Origin: G965202915 sp965202915
GTDB lineage: Bacteria; Pseudomonadota; Gammaproteobacteria; Eutrophobiales; Eutrophobiaceae
Length of the DNA: 64,000 nt
Reading direction: 5' to 3'
Assembly: GCA_965202915.1 (NCBI GenBank)
Contig: OZ241847.1
Coordinates: forward strand, 1,302,001-1,366,000
Shown here: one piece after another, positions 1 to 8,270 of the stretch
Position numbering within the stretch: position 1 is the first letter of the stretch
Layout: each line of letters begins with the position of its first letter
Made by a program: the position numbers and the translations under genes
Notes under the pieces: generated by a model
The model's database searches: none
Seen by the model: the letters and a program-made list of their open reading frames with translations, nothing else
What the model was told of the DNA's origin: nothing

Positions 1-846
1 CTTGCCTTTTTTCTTCCCCTCTTTTTTTGCTGCCTTCCAAATAGCTTTTATCTCTTCAGGACTTAGTTCCTTTCCCTTTGCTCTTGCAATAAAAATCTGA
101 TCAAGCACGTTCCCAATAGCATATGTAAGCCCGTAAACCAGAGGGATGGCGGTAAAACCGGCAAGAAAGGGCAGCACCGTTTTATAGAGACCGAGTGCAA
201 TTTGCTGAGCAACCATTCCCAACCCAATTACTTTCGCTAAATCCTTCAGCAGTTGCGTCGCTGAACTCTCCTTCATCGGGATACCCCGCACCGCCGCAAG
301 TCGTTCAGCCATATACGCCTGGATCGGTGTCAGTACAAATATATCGGCAAAGGGTATCGGCTGTACTGCCACGGCTGCGCACGTTGCCGAGAATACGTGA
401 ATTATTTGAGCTGACTTTTGATCCGCCGATAAATTATCAAGCGATTCAATATCAGTAAGGTAGCGAGCAATCTTTGCTTTCCATGCGGATGCTGACTTTT
501 TACCCGCTGATAAATTATCAAGCGATTCAATATTAATAAAGTGGCGAGCAATCTTTGCTTTCCATGGGGATGCTGACTTTTTATCCGCCGATAAATTATC
601 AAGCGATTTAATATCAGTAAGGTGGCGAGCAATCTTTGCTTTCCATGGGGATGCTGACTTTTTATCCGCCGATAAATTATCAAGCGATTTAATATTAGTA
701 AGGTGGCGAGCAATCTTTGCTTTCCATGGGGATGCTGACTTTTTATCCGCCGATAAATTATCAAGCGATTCAATATCAGTAAGGTAGCGAGCAATTTTTG
801 CTTTCCATGCGGATATGGTGTCTTGGTTATTCTTTGAGTCGGTCAT
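1..846 (-). CDS. DUF697 (YcjF-like) membrane protein with N-terminal tandem repeats, 3' end off the window
   Basis: The frame starts at ATG 846 and stays open for 282 codons to the window edge, so the gene is incomplete. Residues 14 to about 143 are five near-identical copies of a 27-residue unit beginning WKAKIAR and containing SLDNLSADKKSA. From about residue 160 the protein matches the DUF697 pattern: a PIPFADIFVLTPIQ motif, an amphipathic helix (AERLAAVRGIPMKE), a hydrophobic hairpin (LGLYKTVLPFLAGF, then AIPLVYGLTYAIG), and a charged tail containing LSPEEIKAIWKAA. DUF697 proteins are membrane-associated and often accompany small GTPases, but no GTPase motif is visible here and the function is unknown. 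The repeats are also open in a second frame, which can mislead gene finders. The domain call is fairly sure; the role is not. Confidence 0.8.
   Translation of the reverse strand, partial: MTDSKNNQDTISAWKAKIARYLTDIESLDNLSADKKSASPWKAKIARHLTNIKSLDNLSADKKSASPWKAKIARHLTDIKSLDNLSADKKSASPWKAKIARHFINIESLDNLSAGKKSASAWKAKIARYLTDIESLDNLSADQKSAQIIHVFSATCAAVAVQPIPFADIFVLTPIQAYMAERLAAVRGIPMKESSATQLLKDLAKVIGLGMVAQQIALGLYKTVLPFLAGFTAIPLVYGLTYAIGNVLDQIFIARAKGKELSPEEIKAIWKAAKKEGKKKGK
418..807 (-). repeat. Tandem array of 81-bp units, 4.8 copies, coding
   Basis: Units start at 807, 726, 645, 564 and 483 (minus strand) with an exact 81-bp period. The last copy is partial. Copies differ by only a few bases, including Tyr/His, Asp/Asn and Glu/Lys replacements. 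The period is a multiple of three, so copy-number change would keep the reading frame of the DUF697 gene. Confidence 0.92.
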
Positions 847-888
847 CTATGTGCTCTCAGTGATTACCATGTACTGGAATATTATGCA

Positions 889-1170
889 CTACTCCAAAGT
901 CAAAAGAAATTTTATAATTAACAAAGTCACAAGCACAACCACAACGCTGGCAATTGCTCTGATGACGCCCCATTTCTTATGTGTAACAACAGAAACAACC
1001 GATTTATCCCAAGGGGTTGTAGCGGTTTTTTTGAGGCTTCTATAGGCAAACAATCGTGTGAAAATCGAGACCAAGGGAATATAAATTCCCTGGCCTTGAA
1101 TCAATACCAGGAGTGCCCTTTTCAGCGCAACCCCGTATGCAAGTTTTTTACCATCAACCTAGTCAAAACC
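889..1170 (-). pseudogene. RDD-family membrane protein, C-terminal remnant
   Basis: Read on the minus strand, the sequence gives VDGKKLAYGVALKRALLVL, then GIYIPLVSIFTRLFAY, then KTATTPWDKSVVSVVTHKK, and a final membrane helix ending KFLLTLE. This is the order seen in the C-terminal half of RDD proteins (VxDxDGKKLSY, GxPL, TxWD). An in-frame TAG lies just before VDGKK. The RDD-like text cannot be followed upstream, where another frame is occupied by the DUF1640-like gene. The next possible start (TTG 1104) would give only 71 residues. I therefore read it as a truncated gene. It sits 42 bp upstream of the DUF697 gene on the same strand. Function is unknown, probably transport or membrane-related in intact relatives. 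Confidence 0.55.
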
Positions 1171-1195
1171 GGCGGAAGGCATGCAAAAGGCCTGC

Positions 1196-1501
1196 TCAGT
1201 CGCCAACTGAATCACCAAAAAACGATCTGCACCCCGACCCATTCAGCGGTTGACCGGACTCAATAGGGCATTTATTCTTCCTATACTCGACCTGATGGAG
1301 GTCGAGAACGCGAACGATCCCCATATTTATGAGGGCAAAGTGAACATCCTTGAGACTGGCCTCAACCCTGGCGAGATTGTCCTTGCTTGCCAAATTCTCG
1401 TTGAGCAGCATCAAATGCTCCTCGGCCTGTTGCTCGGTAAAACCGCTCTCGGTCAAATGCCTGATGTAGCGGCGTATGTCAAATGCGGCGGCTTTGTTCA
1501 T
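1196..1501 (-). CDS. DUF1640-like short coiled-coil protein, possibly truncated
   Basis: ATG 1501 is preceded by AGGATAAGC, a usable ribosome binding site. The 101-residue product begins MNKAAAFDIRRYIRHLTESG and continues FTEQQAEEHLMLLNENLASKDNL. This is the pattern of DUF1640 proteins (FDTxxFVxxLxxxGFxxxQAE, then a TK/SKxDL coiled coil). Family members normally continue as a long coiled coil and end in a membrane helix. Here the resemblance fades after about residue 60, and the C-terminus (GCRSFFGDSVGD) looks like read-through of unrelated sequence that overlaps the upstream end of the RDD remnant. It could be a decayed gene. The N-terminal family match is moderately sure; no function can be given. 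Confidence 0.5.
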   Translation of the reverse strand: MNKAAAFDIRRYIRHLTESGFTEQQAEEHLMLLNENLASKDNLARVEASLKDVHFALINMGIVRVLDLHQVEYRKNKCPIESGQPLNGSGCRSFFGDSVGD

Positions 1502-1684
1502 GCTTATCCTATGGGTTGCATAAGTGACGTTACCACGGCGGGCACTGCAAAGCATTCAATTGTCCGGGTCCGTCCTCTTTTCCCCGGGCCAACCGCCGGG
1601 AGATGGTTTCACCCCCAAACTGCGGTATGATCTCAAGTAATAAGCGGTACTATCCGACCCTATACATACTTGCTAGAATCAATC

Positions 1685-3070
1685 ATGGAACTTACTACAC
1701 TGACCGCCGTATCGCCGATAGACGGACGTTATGCCGACAAGACCAGGGCATTACGGCCGATCTTCAGCGAATACGGCCTGATCCATCACCGCGTCCGGGT
1801 CGAGGTGGAATGGTTAAAGGCGCTGGCCGCCAACGCTGAATTACCCGAAATAACCCCGTTGAGCAACGCCGCGATTCAATATCTGGATGATTGGGTGCGT
1901 GACTTTTCATTGGCTGAGGCGAAAAAGATAAAGGAAATCGAGGCGACCACCAATCATGACGTCAAGGCGGTTGAGTATTTCCTCAGGCAAAAATTTCAGC
2001 GGCATGGTGAATTAAAAAATCATCTTGCCCATGTTCATTTTGCCTGCACCTCGGAGGATATTAACAATCTGAGTCACGCGCTGATGCTAAAAACGGCGCG
2101 GGAAAAAATTCTGATGCCGGCAATAGCCGCCGGCGTTAATGCACTCAAAAATATCGCCCGACGATATCAGAACCTGGCGATGATCTGCCGAACTCACGGC
2201 CAGGCCGCATCGCCGTCCACCCTGGGCAAGGAAATCGGCGTTTATATTCATCGTCTGCAACGGCAGAGGGATAATCTGGGCAGGGTTGCAATCCTGGGCA
2301 AGATGAATGGCGCGGTCGGCAACTTCAATGCCCATATCGCCGCTTACCCGTCGCCGGACTGGATGGCCCTGTCCAGGCGGTTTGTGGAACGCCTTGGTTT
2401 GGAATGGAACCCGCACACCACCCAGATCGAATCACACGATTATATCGCCGAGTATTTTAACTGTTTGTCGCTGTTGAATACGATACTGATCGATCTTTGC
2501 CGGGATATCTGGGGCTATATTGCCCTGGGCTATTTTCGGCAACGGGTGATCGATACTGAGGTGGGGTCGTCGACCATGCCGCACAAGGTCAATCCGATCG
2601 ATTTTGAAAATGCCGAGGGAAATTTGGGACTGGCAAACGCGACGGCAGGGTATTTTGCCCAAAAACTGCCCATATCACGCTGGCAACGTGATCTGAGCGA
2701 TTCGACCACCTTGCGCAATATGGGAACGGTGATCGCCCATAATTGTATCGCCTTTGATTCGCTGAGCACCGGTTTAAGCAAATTACGGGCCGATAGAGAC
2801 CGCATCGCCGCGGATTTGGAAAATGCCTGGGAAGTGCTGGCCGAACCGGTGCAAACGGTGATGCGTCGTTATGGCGTCACGGATTCCTATGAACAGCTCA
2901 AATCCTTGACTCGCGGGCAACAAATTACCAGACAATCGCTGCATGAGTTTATTAACGGCCTGGCCATCCCGGAAGACGCCAGGAATCAGTTATTATCGAT
3001 GACGCCCGGCGATTATGTCGGCAACGCGGAACGGCAGGCGGAGATCATTATTGGTCCTGAACCCGGCTAG
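1685..3070 (+). CDS. purB: Adenylosuccinate lyase
   Basis: This enzyme cleaves SAICAR to AICAR and adenylosuccinate to AMP, steps 8 and 12 of purine synthesis, in the cytoplasm. The 461-residue product aligns over its whole length with the E. coli type: MELTTLTAVSPIDGRY at the start, TTNHDVKAVEYF, HFACTSEDINNLSHA, TRTHGQ-like CRTHGQAASPST, and the fumarase/aspartase-family signature SSTMPHKVNPIDFEN near residue 300. Start ATG 1685 was chosen over an in-frame TTG five codons upstream because the E. coli protein begins at the same MEL. No strong ribosome binding site is visible. The next gene begins 13 bp downstream, and purL follows, so this is a small purine cluster. Confidence 0.97.
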   Translation: MELTTLTAVSPIDGRYADKTRALRPIFSEYGLIHHRVRVEVEWLKALAANAELPEITPLSNAAIQYLDDWVRDFSLAEAKKIKEIEATTNHDVKAVEYFLRQKFQRHGELKNHLAHVHFACTSEDINNLSHALMLKTAREKILMPAIAAGVNALKNIARRYQNLAMICRTHGQAASPSTLGKEIGVYIHRLQRQRDNLGRVAILGKMNGAVGNFNAHIAAYPSPDWMALSRRFVERLGLEWNPHTTQIESHDYIAEYFNCLSLLNTILIDLCRDIWGYIALGYFRQRVIDTEVGSSTMPHKVNPIDFENAEGNLGLANATAGYFAQKLPISRWQRDLSDSTTLRNMGTVIAHNCIAFDSLSTGLSKLRADRDRIAADLENAWEVLAEPVQTVMRRYGVTDSYEQLKSLTRGQQITRQSLHEFINGLAIPEDARNQLLSMTPGDYVGNAERQAEIIIGPEPG

Positions 3071-3083
3071 GGGAAACGATATT

Positions 3084-3596
3084 ATGTATGAATTTGACCA
3101 TTATATACTGGCCGAGACCAATGAACTGCTTACCCTTGACACGCGCGCGGAAAACCGTCTCGCGGTGCATCGGCTGGCAACCCAGACTAAACGGCAACTG
3201 GCGTTGATCAGTCGGGAGCTTGACCCGGACCTTTATAACACCACGGAATTTATAGAAACGGTGCGCTATATTGCGTTAAAAAACAAGTTTGCCGAGATCC
3301 GCATTGCCGTTGCCAGGCCGCAATTAATCGTCTGCCGGGGGCACCGACTGGTGGACCTGGCCGGGACTTTAAGCAGTTTCATTCAGCTAAGAAAGCTCCC
3401 GGAATCTTTTAACAACTTTGGGGAAAATATACTCATTGCCGATGAGGCCGGTTTTTATCACCGTGAAAATGACGCCCGTTTCGATGCCACGGTCAACTTT
3501 AATGATCGCAGACGGTCAAGGACGTTGATGGAAATGTTTGATCGCGTATGGCAAGAATCCAAACCGGACCCAAACCTGCGCAAAATAATTTTATGA
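3084..3596 (+). CDS. DUF7931-like conserved hypothetical protein
   Basis: The gene encodes 170 residues starting at ATG 3084, 13 bp after purB, so it is probably co-transcribed. The sequence runs from a helical N-terminus (NRLAVHRLATQTKRQLALISRE) through ALKNKFAEIRIAV and GHRLVDLAGTLSSFIQLRK to FGENILIADEAGFYHR and a C-terminal FNDRRRSRTLMEMFDRVWQ-SKPDPNLRKI. This layout resembles the domain attached to or near GNAT acetyltransferases in other gammaproteobacteria (DUF7931), whose fold is reminiscent of phospholipase-D-like sensor modules. No catalytic motif can be pointed to. The family assignment is from memory and moderately sure; no function is claimed. Confidence 0.6.
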   Translation: MYEFDHYILAETNELLTLDTRAENRLAVHRLATQTKRQLALISRELDPDLYNTTEFIETVRYIALKNKFAEIRIAVARPQLIVCRGHRLVDLAGTLSSFIQLRKLPESFNNFGENILIADEAGFYHRENDARFDATVNFNDRRRSRTLMEMFDRVWQESKPDPNLRKIIL

Positions 3597-3731
3597 TGAT
3601 GCATGCGATTTTTGTGCGGCCGCCGGAGTGCGATGGAATCTTTGCCTGTGCAATCACGTTTGACGCTATGGTTGCATCGCGGCACGAACATCGATCGCAG
3701 GTTTTGACGTACCAACCCTGCTAAGCCGTCA

Positions 3732-6700
3732 ATGTTGACGCTCATCGGCAATGCCGCCCTGTCGGATTTCCGTATTCAAAAAATTCTGGCTGAGCTAAGG
3801 GCTATTACCGACTCCATTGAACAGGTGTCCACCGCATTCATTCACTTTGCGGAAATCGATAATGCCCTCGACCCGGATGAAACAAACAGGCTGCGACGGC
3901 TGTTGACGGACACCGAGGTCCGGCCTATGGAGATGGAAACCACGTTTGCGTTGTACGTTATTCCAAGGCCGGGCACCCTCTCACCCTGGTCAAGCAGGGC
4001 TATCGACATTATTCATAACTGCGGCATCGCCGGGGTCAAACATATCGAGCGGGGAACGTGCTGGAGGTTTGCCTGTAACAATGATCGTCCAATCGATGCC
4101 CGGGGCTTGAACGGCGTTAAATCTTTAATTCATGATCGCATGACTGAGACGGTTATCGATGATCCGGACGCCGCTATGGCGCTGTTTCAACACTTTGATC
4201 CGACCGCCTGCAATACCATCAAGGTGATGGAACAAGGCAAGGATGCGCTGATACAAGCCAACTTGACGATGGGATTGGCCTTATCGGACGATGAAATGGA
4301 TTATTTGCTGGAACATTTCATCCGCCTTGATCACAACCCCACTGATGCCGAGTTAATGATGTTTGCCCAGGTTAATTCGGAGCATTGTCGCCATAAAATA
4401 TTCAATTCTGACTGGGTCATTAATGGCCATAGGCGGCAAAAATCAATGTTTTCAATGATCCGCGACACCAATCATTGCAACAATATCCTCTCAGCCTATC
4501 GGGATAATGCCGCGGTGACGGCGGGCTATGGGGGTGCACGCTTCTTTCCCGATCCGGTGACCCGACGTTATCAATACCATAGCGAAGATATACATCTGTT
4601 GCTGAAGGTCGAAACGCATAACCACCCGACCGCGATATCACCTTTTCCCGGCGCCGCAACCGGTTCGGGCGGTGAGATACGCGATGAATCGGCAACCGGA
4701 CGCGGCGGCAAGCCCAAGGCGGGATTAACCGGTTTTGCGGTGTCCAACTTCAATATTCCCGGCTGGCATCGGCCATGGGAAAAAGATCACGGCAAACCGG
4801 AGCGGCTGGCATCGGCCCTGGATATTATGCTGCAAGCGCCAATAGGCGCGGCATCTTATAATAATGAATTTGGCCGGCCAACCCTGTGCGGTTATCTCCG
4901 CAGCTATGAACAGGATGATCCCGCCGGCACTATCTATGGTTATCATAAACCCATCATGTTGGCGGGCGGCTACGGCATGATCAGGGCGGAACACGTTGCC
5001 AAACGGCCGGTGCCGGCGCAGGCAAAAATAATCGTGCTGGGAGGGCCGGCCATGCTGATCGGTCTGGGTGGCGGCACCGCGTCTTCGCTGGCGTCCGGCG
5101 ACGGCGACGCCGCGCTCGATTTTGCCTCGGTACAAAGAAGCAATCCGGAAATGCAACGCCGTTGTCAGGAAGTGATCGATGGTTGCTGGGCGATGGGCAG
5201 GGACAACCCGATTATTTCCATCCATGACGTCGGCGCCGGCGGTTTATCGAATGCGATACCGGAATTGATTCATGACGGTGACAAAGGCGCGCTCATACAG
5301 TTACGGAATATTCCCAATGATGAGGCCGGTATGTCACCGATGCAAATCTGGTGCAATGAATCTCAGGAACGCTACGTATTGGTGATCGCTACCGAATCAA
5401 TCGATGAGTTTCGGGCACTGTGCGAGCGCGAATGCGCACCGTTTGCGGTGCTGGGAGAAACCGACGCGACAACGCGCATTAGAGTCGACGATGAATGTTT
5501 TGGCGATGCGCCTATCGATATGTCGATGGCAATCCTATTCCCGGATATGCCGGCGCCACCGCGGGTTGTCACGGCGGGATCTGCGCCCGGGCAAACACAG
5601 GCCCTGCCGGAATTTGAGGTCGCCGAATCGATCCGCAGGGTATTACAATTGCCGGGTGTTGCCGACAAACGTTATTTGATCACGATTGGCGACCGCAGCG
5701 TTTCCGGTCTGGTGGTGCGCGATCAAATGGTCGGCCCCTGGCAGGTACCGGTTGCCGATTGTGCGGTGACCGCGGCGGGCTATGAAGACTATACCGGCGA
5801 GGCGATGGCGATTGGTGAAAAACCACCCGCGGCCATCATTAATGCGCCGGCCTCGGGACGCATGGCCGTCGCTGAGGCGATCACCAATATTTGTGCCACC
5901 AGAATCCTGACCCTGAGTGATATCGCCTTGTCGGCAAACTGGATGGCGGCTTGCGGTGATCCGGATCAGGACCTGGCCCTGTATCAAACCGTTCACGCGG
6001 TAAAAACCCTGTGCCTGGAATTGGGGATCGCCATCCCGGTCGGCAAGGATTCTTTGTCCATGGCAACGACGTGGGGAGAGCCAGGCAACCGGCAAACGGT
6101 TAAAGCCCCGGTATCCGTAAATATATCCGCGTTTGCCCGGGTCGCGGATATTCGCCGGTCACTGACGCCGCAACTCAGTAATACCTCCGAAAATACCCTG
6201 CTGGTTTTAATCGATTTGGGCCTGGGCAAGGACCGCCTGGGGGCGTCGTCATTATTGCAGGTGCACAATTTAATTGGCAACTGCGCCCCGGATATCGATG
6301 ATGGTCGCCATCTCAGGGGATTCTTCCAGGCCGTTCAGATCCTGAATGAAAGCGGCACCATACTGGCTTATCACGACCGCTCCGATGGCGGTCTGGTGGT
6401 GTGTTTGTGTGAAATGGCATTCGCCGGTCGCGTTGGCCTCGATATCGCGCTCGCAAGTGATGATCTTATCGCTACGTTATTTAGTGAGGAAGCGGGGGCG
6501 GTAATACAGATCGATGCAAATGATTGGCAGACGGTTAAGGAAACCTTTATCAATGCCGGATTACCGGAACAGTGCGTTCAAAAAATCGGCACCCTGAATA
6601 AAGAATTACAGCTCAGGGTCTGCAATCGTGACAAACAAATATACCAGGAGGACGTTTTGAAGTTACATCGCACCTGGTCCGGTACCAGTTATTATATGCA

Positions 6701-7598
6701 GTGTTTGCGCGATCATCCCGAATGTGCGCGGCAAGAATATGATCAGCTGCTGGTGCGTGATGATCCCGGTTTATCGATTGCAACGACGTTTGCACCGGAC
6801 GACCCGGCTTTGTTTTACCCAACAAAAGCCCGGCCGGAGATTGCCATATTGCGGGAACAGGGTGTGAACGGCCAGGTGGAAATGGCCGCCGCATTCCAGC
6901 GTGCCGGCTTTGAATGCATCGACGTGCACGTGCGGGACCTGATTAATCGGGAAGTGGATTTAAACCGGTTTAACGGTCTGGTGGCCTGCGGGGGCTTCTC
7001 CTATGGCGACGTACTCGGTGCCGGCCGGGGCTGGGCGCAGTCGATTCTTCTCAACCCTCGAATAAGAGATATGTTCCGGCTTTTTTTTGCACGCGACGAT
7101 ACCTTTACCCTGGGCGTCTGTAACGGTTGCCAAATGTTGGCACAGTTGCGGCAACTGATTCCCGGCGCCGGCCATTGGCCGACGTTCATCGGCAACAAAT
7201 CGGAACAGTTTGAATCCAGGCTGATCATGGTGGAAGTCACGCCATCGGCGTCCATCCTGTTGACGGGCATGGCCGGGTCAAGATTGCCGGTTGTCGTCGC
7301 CCATGGAGAAGGGCGGGTGAATTTGAACCCGGATGATTTAATAAAAACTGAATCGCATCTTGCTCTGCGCTTTATTGATAATGAGGGCAGGCCCGCGGTA
7401 AGCTATCCGCTTAACCCGAACGGTTCATTAAACGGCATGACCGGTTTCACCAATGAGGACGGCCGGGTGACGATCATGATGCCGCACCCCGAACGGGTTT
7501 TCTTAAAAAAACAACTATCCTGGTGTCCCGCCGATTGGCGGCATGAATACAGCCCATGGATGCAGCTATTCAGCAATGCTAGAAAATGGCTCGATTAA
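3732..7598 (+). CDS. purL: Phosphoribosylformylglycinamidine synthase, single-chain
   Basis: This ATP- and glutamine-dependent enzyme converts FGAR to FGAM, step 4 of purine synthesis. At 1288 residues it is the large single-chain gammaproteobacterial form, close to the 1295 of E. coli. Visible landmarks in order are an N-terminal PurS-like part (ALSDFRIQKILAEL), ANSEHCRHKIFN-like QVNSEHCRHKIFN, KVETHNHPTAISPFPGAATG, GLGGGTASSLASG, IHDVGAGGLSNA and GDRSVSGLVVRDQMVGPWQ. The C-terminal class I glutaminase has nucleophile GVCNGCQML and the His/Glu pair in MMPHPERVF. It looks complete and active. The 135 bp before it contain no gene and no clear operator. Confidence 0.98.
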   Translation: MLTLIGNAALSDFRIQKILAELRAITDSIEQVSTAFIHFAEIDNALDPDETNRLRRLLTDTEVRPMEMETTFALYVIPRPGTLSPWSSRAIDIIHNCGIAGVKHIERGTCWRFACNNDRPIDARGLNGVKSLIHDRMTETVIDDPDAAMALFQHFDPTACNTIKVMEQGKDALIQANLTMGLALSDDEMDYLLEHFIRLDHNPTDAELMMFAQVNSEHCRHKIFNSDWVINGHRRQKSMFSMIRDTNHCNNILSAYRDNAAVTAGYGGARFFPDPVTRRYQYHSEDIHLLLKVETHNHPTAISPFPGAATGSGGEIRDESATGRGGKPKAGLTGFAVSNFNIPGWHRPWEKDHGKPERLASALDIMLQAPIGAASYNNEFGRPTLCGYLRSYEQDDPAGTIYGYHKPIMLAGGYGMIRAEHVAKRPVPAQAKIIVLGGPAMLIGLGGGTASSLASGDGDAALDFASVQRSNPEMQRRCQEVIDGCWAMGRDNPIISIHDVGAGGLSNAIPELIHDGDKGALIQLRNIPNDEAGMSPMQIWCNESQERYVLVIATESIDEFRALCERECAPFAVLGETDATTRIRVDDECFGDAPIDMSMAILFPDMPAPPRVVTAGSAPGQTQALPEFEVAESIRRVLQLPGVADKRYLITIGDRSVSGLVVRDQMVGPWQVPVADCAVTAAGYEDYTGEAMAIGEKPPAAIINAPASGRMAVAEAITNICATRILTLSDIALSANWMAACGDPDQDLALYQTVHAVKTLCLELGIAIPVGKDSLSMATTWGEPGNRQTVKAPVSVNISAFARVADIRRSLTPQLSNTSENTLLVLIDLGLGKDRLGASSLLQVHNLIGNCAPDIDDGRHLRGFFQAVQILNESGTILAYHDRSDGGLVVCLCEMAFAGRVGLDIALASDDLIATLFSEEAGAVIQIDANDWQTVKETFINAGLPEQCVQKIGTLNKELQLRVCNRDKQIYQEDVLKLHRTWSGTSYYMQCLRDHPECARQEYDQLLVRDDPGLSIATTFAPDDPALFYPTKARPEIAILREQGVNGQVEMAAAFQRAGFECIDVHVRDLINREVDLNRFNGLVACGGFSYGDVLGAGRGWAQSILLNPRIRDMFRLFFARDDTFTLGVCNGCQMLAQLRQLIPGAGHWPTFIGNKSEQFESRLIMVEVTPSASILLTGMAGSRLPVVVAHGEGRVNLNPDDLIKTESHLALRFIDNEGRPAVSYPLNPNGSLNGMTGFTNEDGRVTIMMPHPERVFLKKQLSWCPADWRHEYSPWMQLFSNARKWLD

Positions 7599-7736
7599 TC
7601 GCCGTTGCCGGCGATGTGCGGCCATTTGAAAGTTCGTCCATTTAGGTGCACTATATGCGATGAAAATAAACGTGGCCGCCGGGGGCGCGCGGCCCGTGGG
7701 CGATTAATATATCTTGCATCTACCATTCCATTGATC

Positions 7737-8270
7737 ATGCCAAAAGACACCAAACCACCGGCGGGCAACACGCCTTTCCATGAAATGGTCGGCGCCGTGA
7801 CCCCAATGCCAAAAAATAATACCGTTGCCGGGACAACGCGCCCCAAACCGGTTCTTCGGTCCACCCGGGCCGAAACCCGGCAAGCCTTGGTACTAGCGGA
7901 CGAGGCCCGCGGACACGATCTCAATATGGGCGATGAATTGCGCTACATCAAGGCCGGTGTAACACGCAAAACCCTTAGACGACTCCGCCGCGGGCAATAC
8001 CCGATAAAGGCAAAAATAGATCTGCACGGCATGACGGTTGACGAGGCGCACAAACAAGTATCGGCCTGCATCGGGCAAGGCCAACGCGAACCGAGGCGCG
8101 CAATAAAAATTATTCATGGAAAAGGTTTGCGAGCGATCAACCAAGAGCCTGTTTTAAAAAACAAAATTAATCTATGGTTAAGACAATATAACAATGTACT
8201 GGCATTCTGCTCCGCGCCCCCAAACGACGGCGGCGCCGGCGCGGCATATGTACTCATTGGAAAAGATTGA
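7737..8270 (+). CDS. Smr-domain protein (putative endonuclease)
   Basis: The 177-residue product carries a C-terminal Smr domain with the hallmark motifs KIDLHGMTVDEA (DLHG), IIHGKGLRA (HGxG) and a final AFCSAPPNDGGAGAAYVLIG. The disordered N-terminus is rich in Pro, Thr and Arg. Smr domains occur in SmrA and SmrB of E. coli; SmrB cleaves mRNA at collided ribosomes. Which subtype this is cannot be settled by eye. Start ATG 7737 gives a family-like length; longer frames back to 7605 read arginine-rich low-quality sequence. Its stop overlaps the start of the downstream sensor kinase by 1 nt (TGATG), implying translational coupling. Confidence 0.88.
   Translation: MPKDTKPPAGNTPFHEMVGAVTPMPKNNTVAGTTRPKPVLRSTRAETRQALVLADEARGHDLNMGDELRYIKAGVTRKTLRRLRRGQYPIKAKIDLHGMTVDEAHKQVSACIGQGQREPRRAIKIIHGKGLRAINQEPVLKNKINLWLRQYNNVLAFCSAPPNDGGAGAAYVLIGKD

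Noticed and set aside
402..794. A 130-residue minus-strand ORF made of LLATLLILNRL repeats
   Set aside because: It is the out-of-frame reading of the DUF697 repeats; the frame with ATG 846 continues into a recognisable domain.
418..807. Possible CRISPR array
   Set aside because: Units are contiguous 81-bp direct repeats with no unique spacers and they encode protein.
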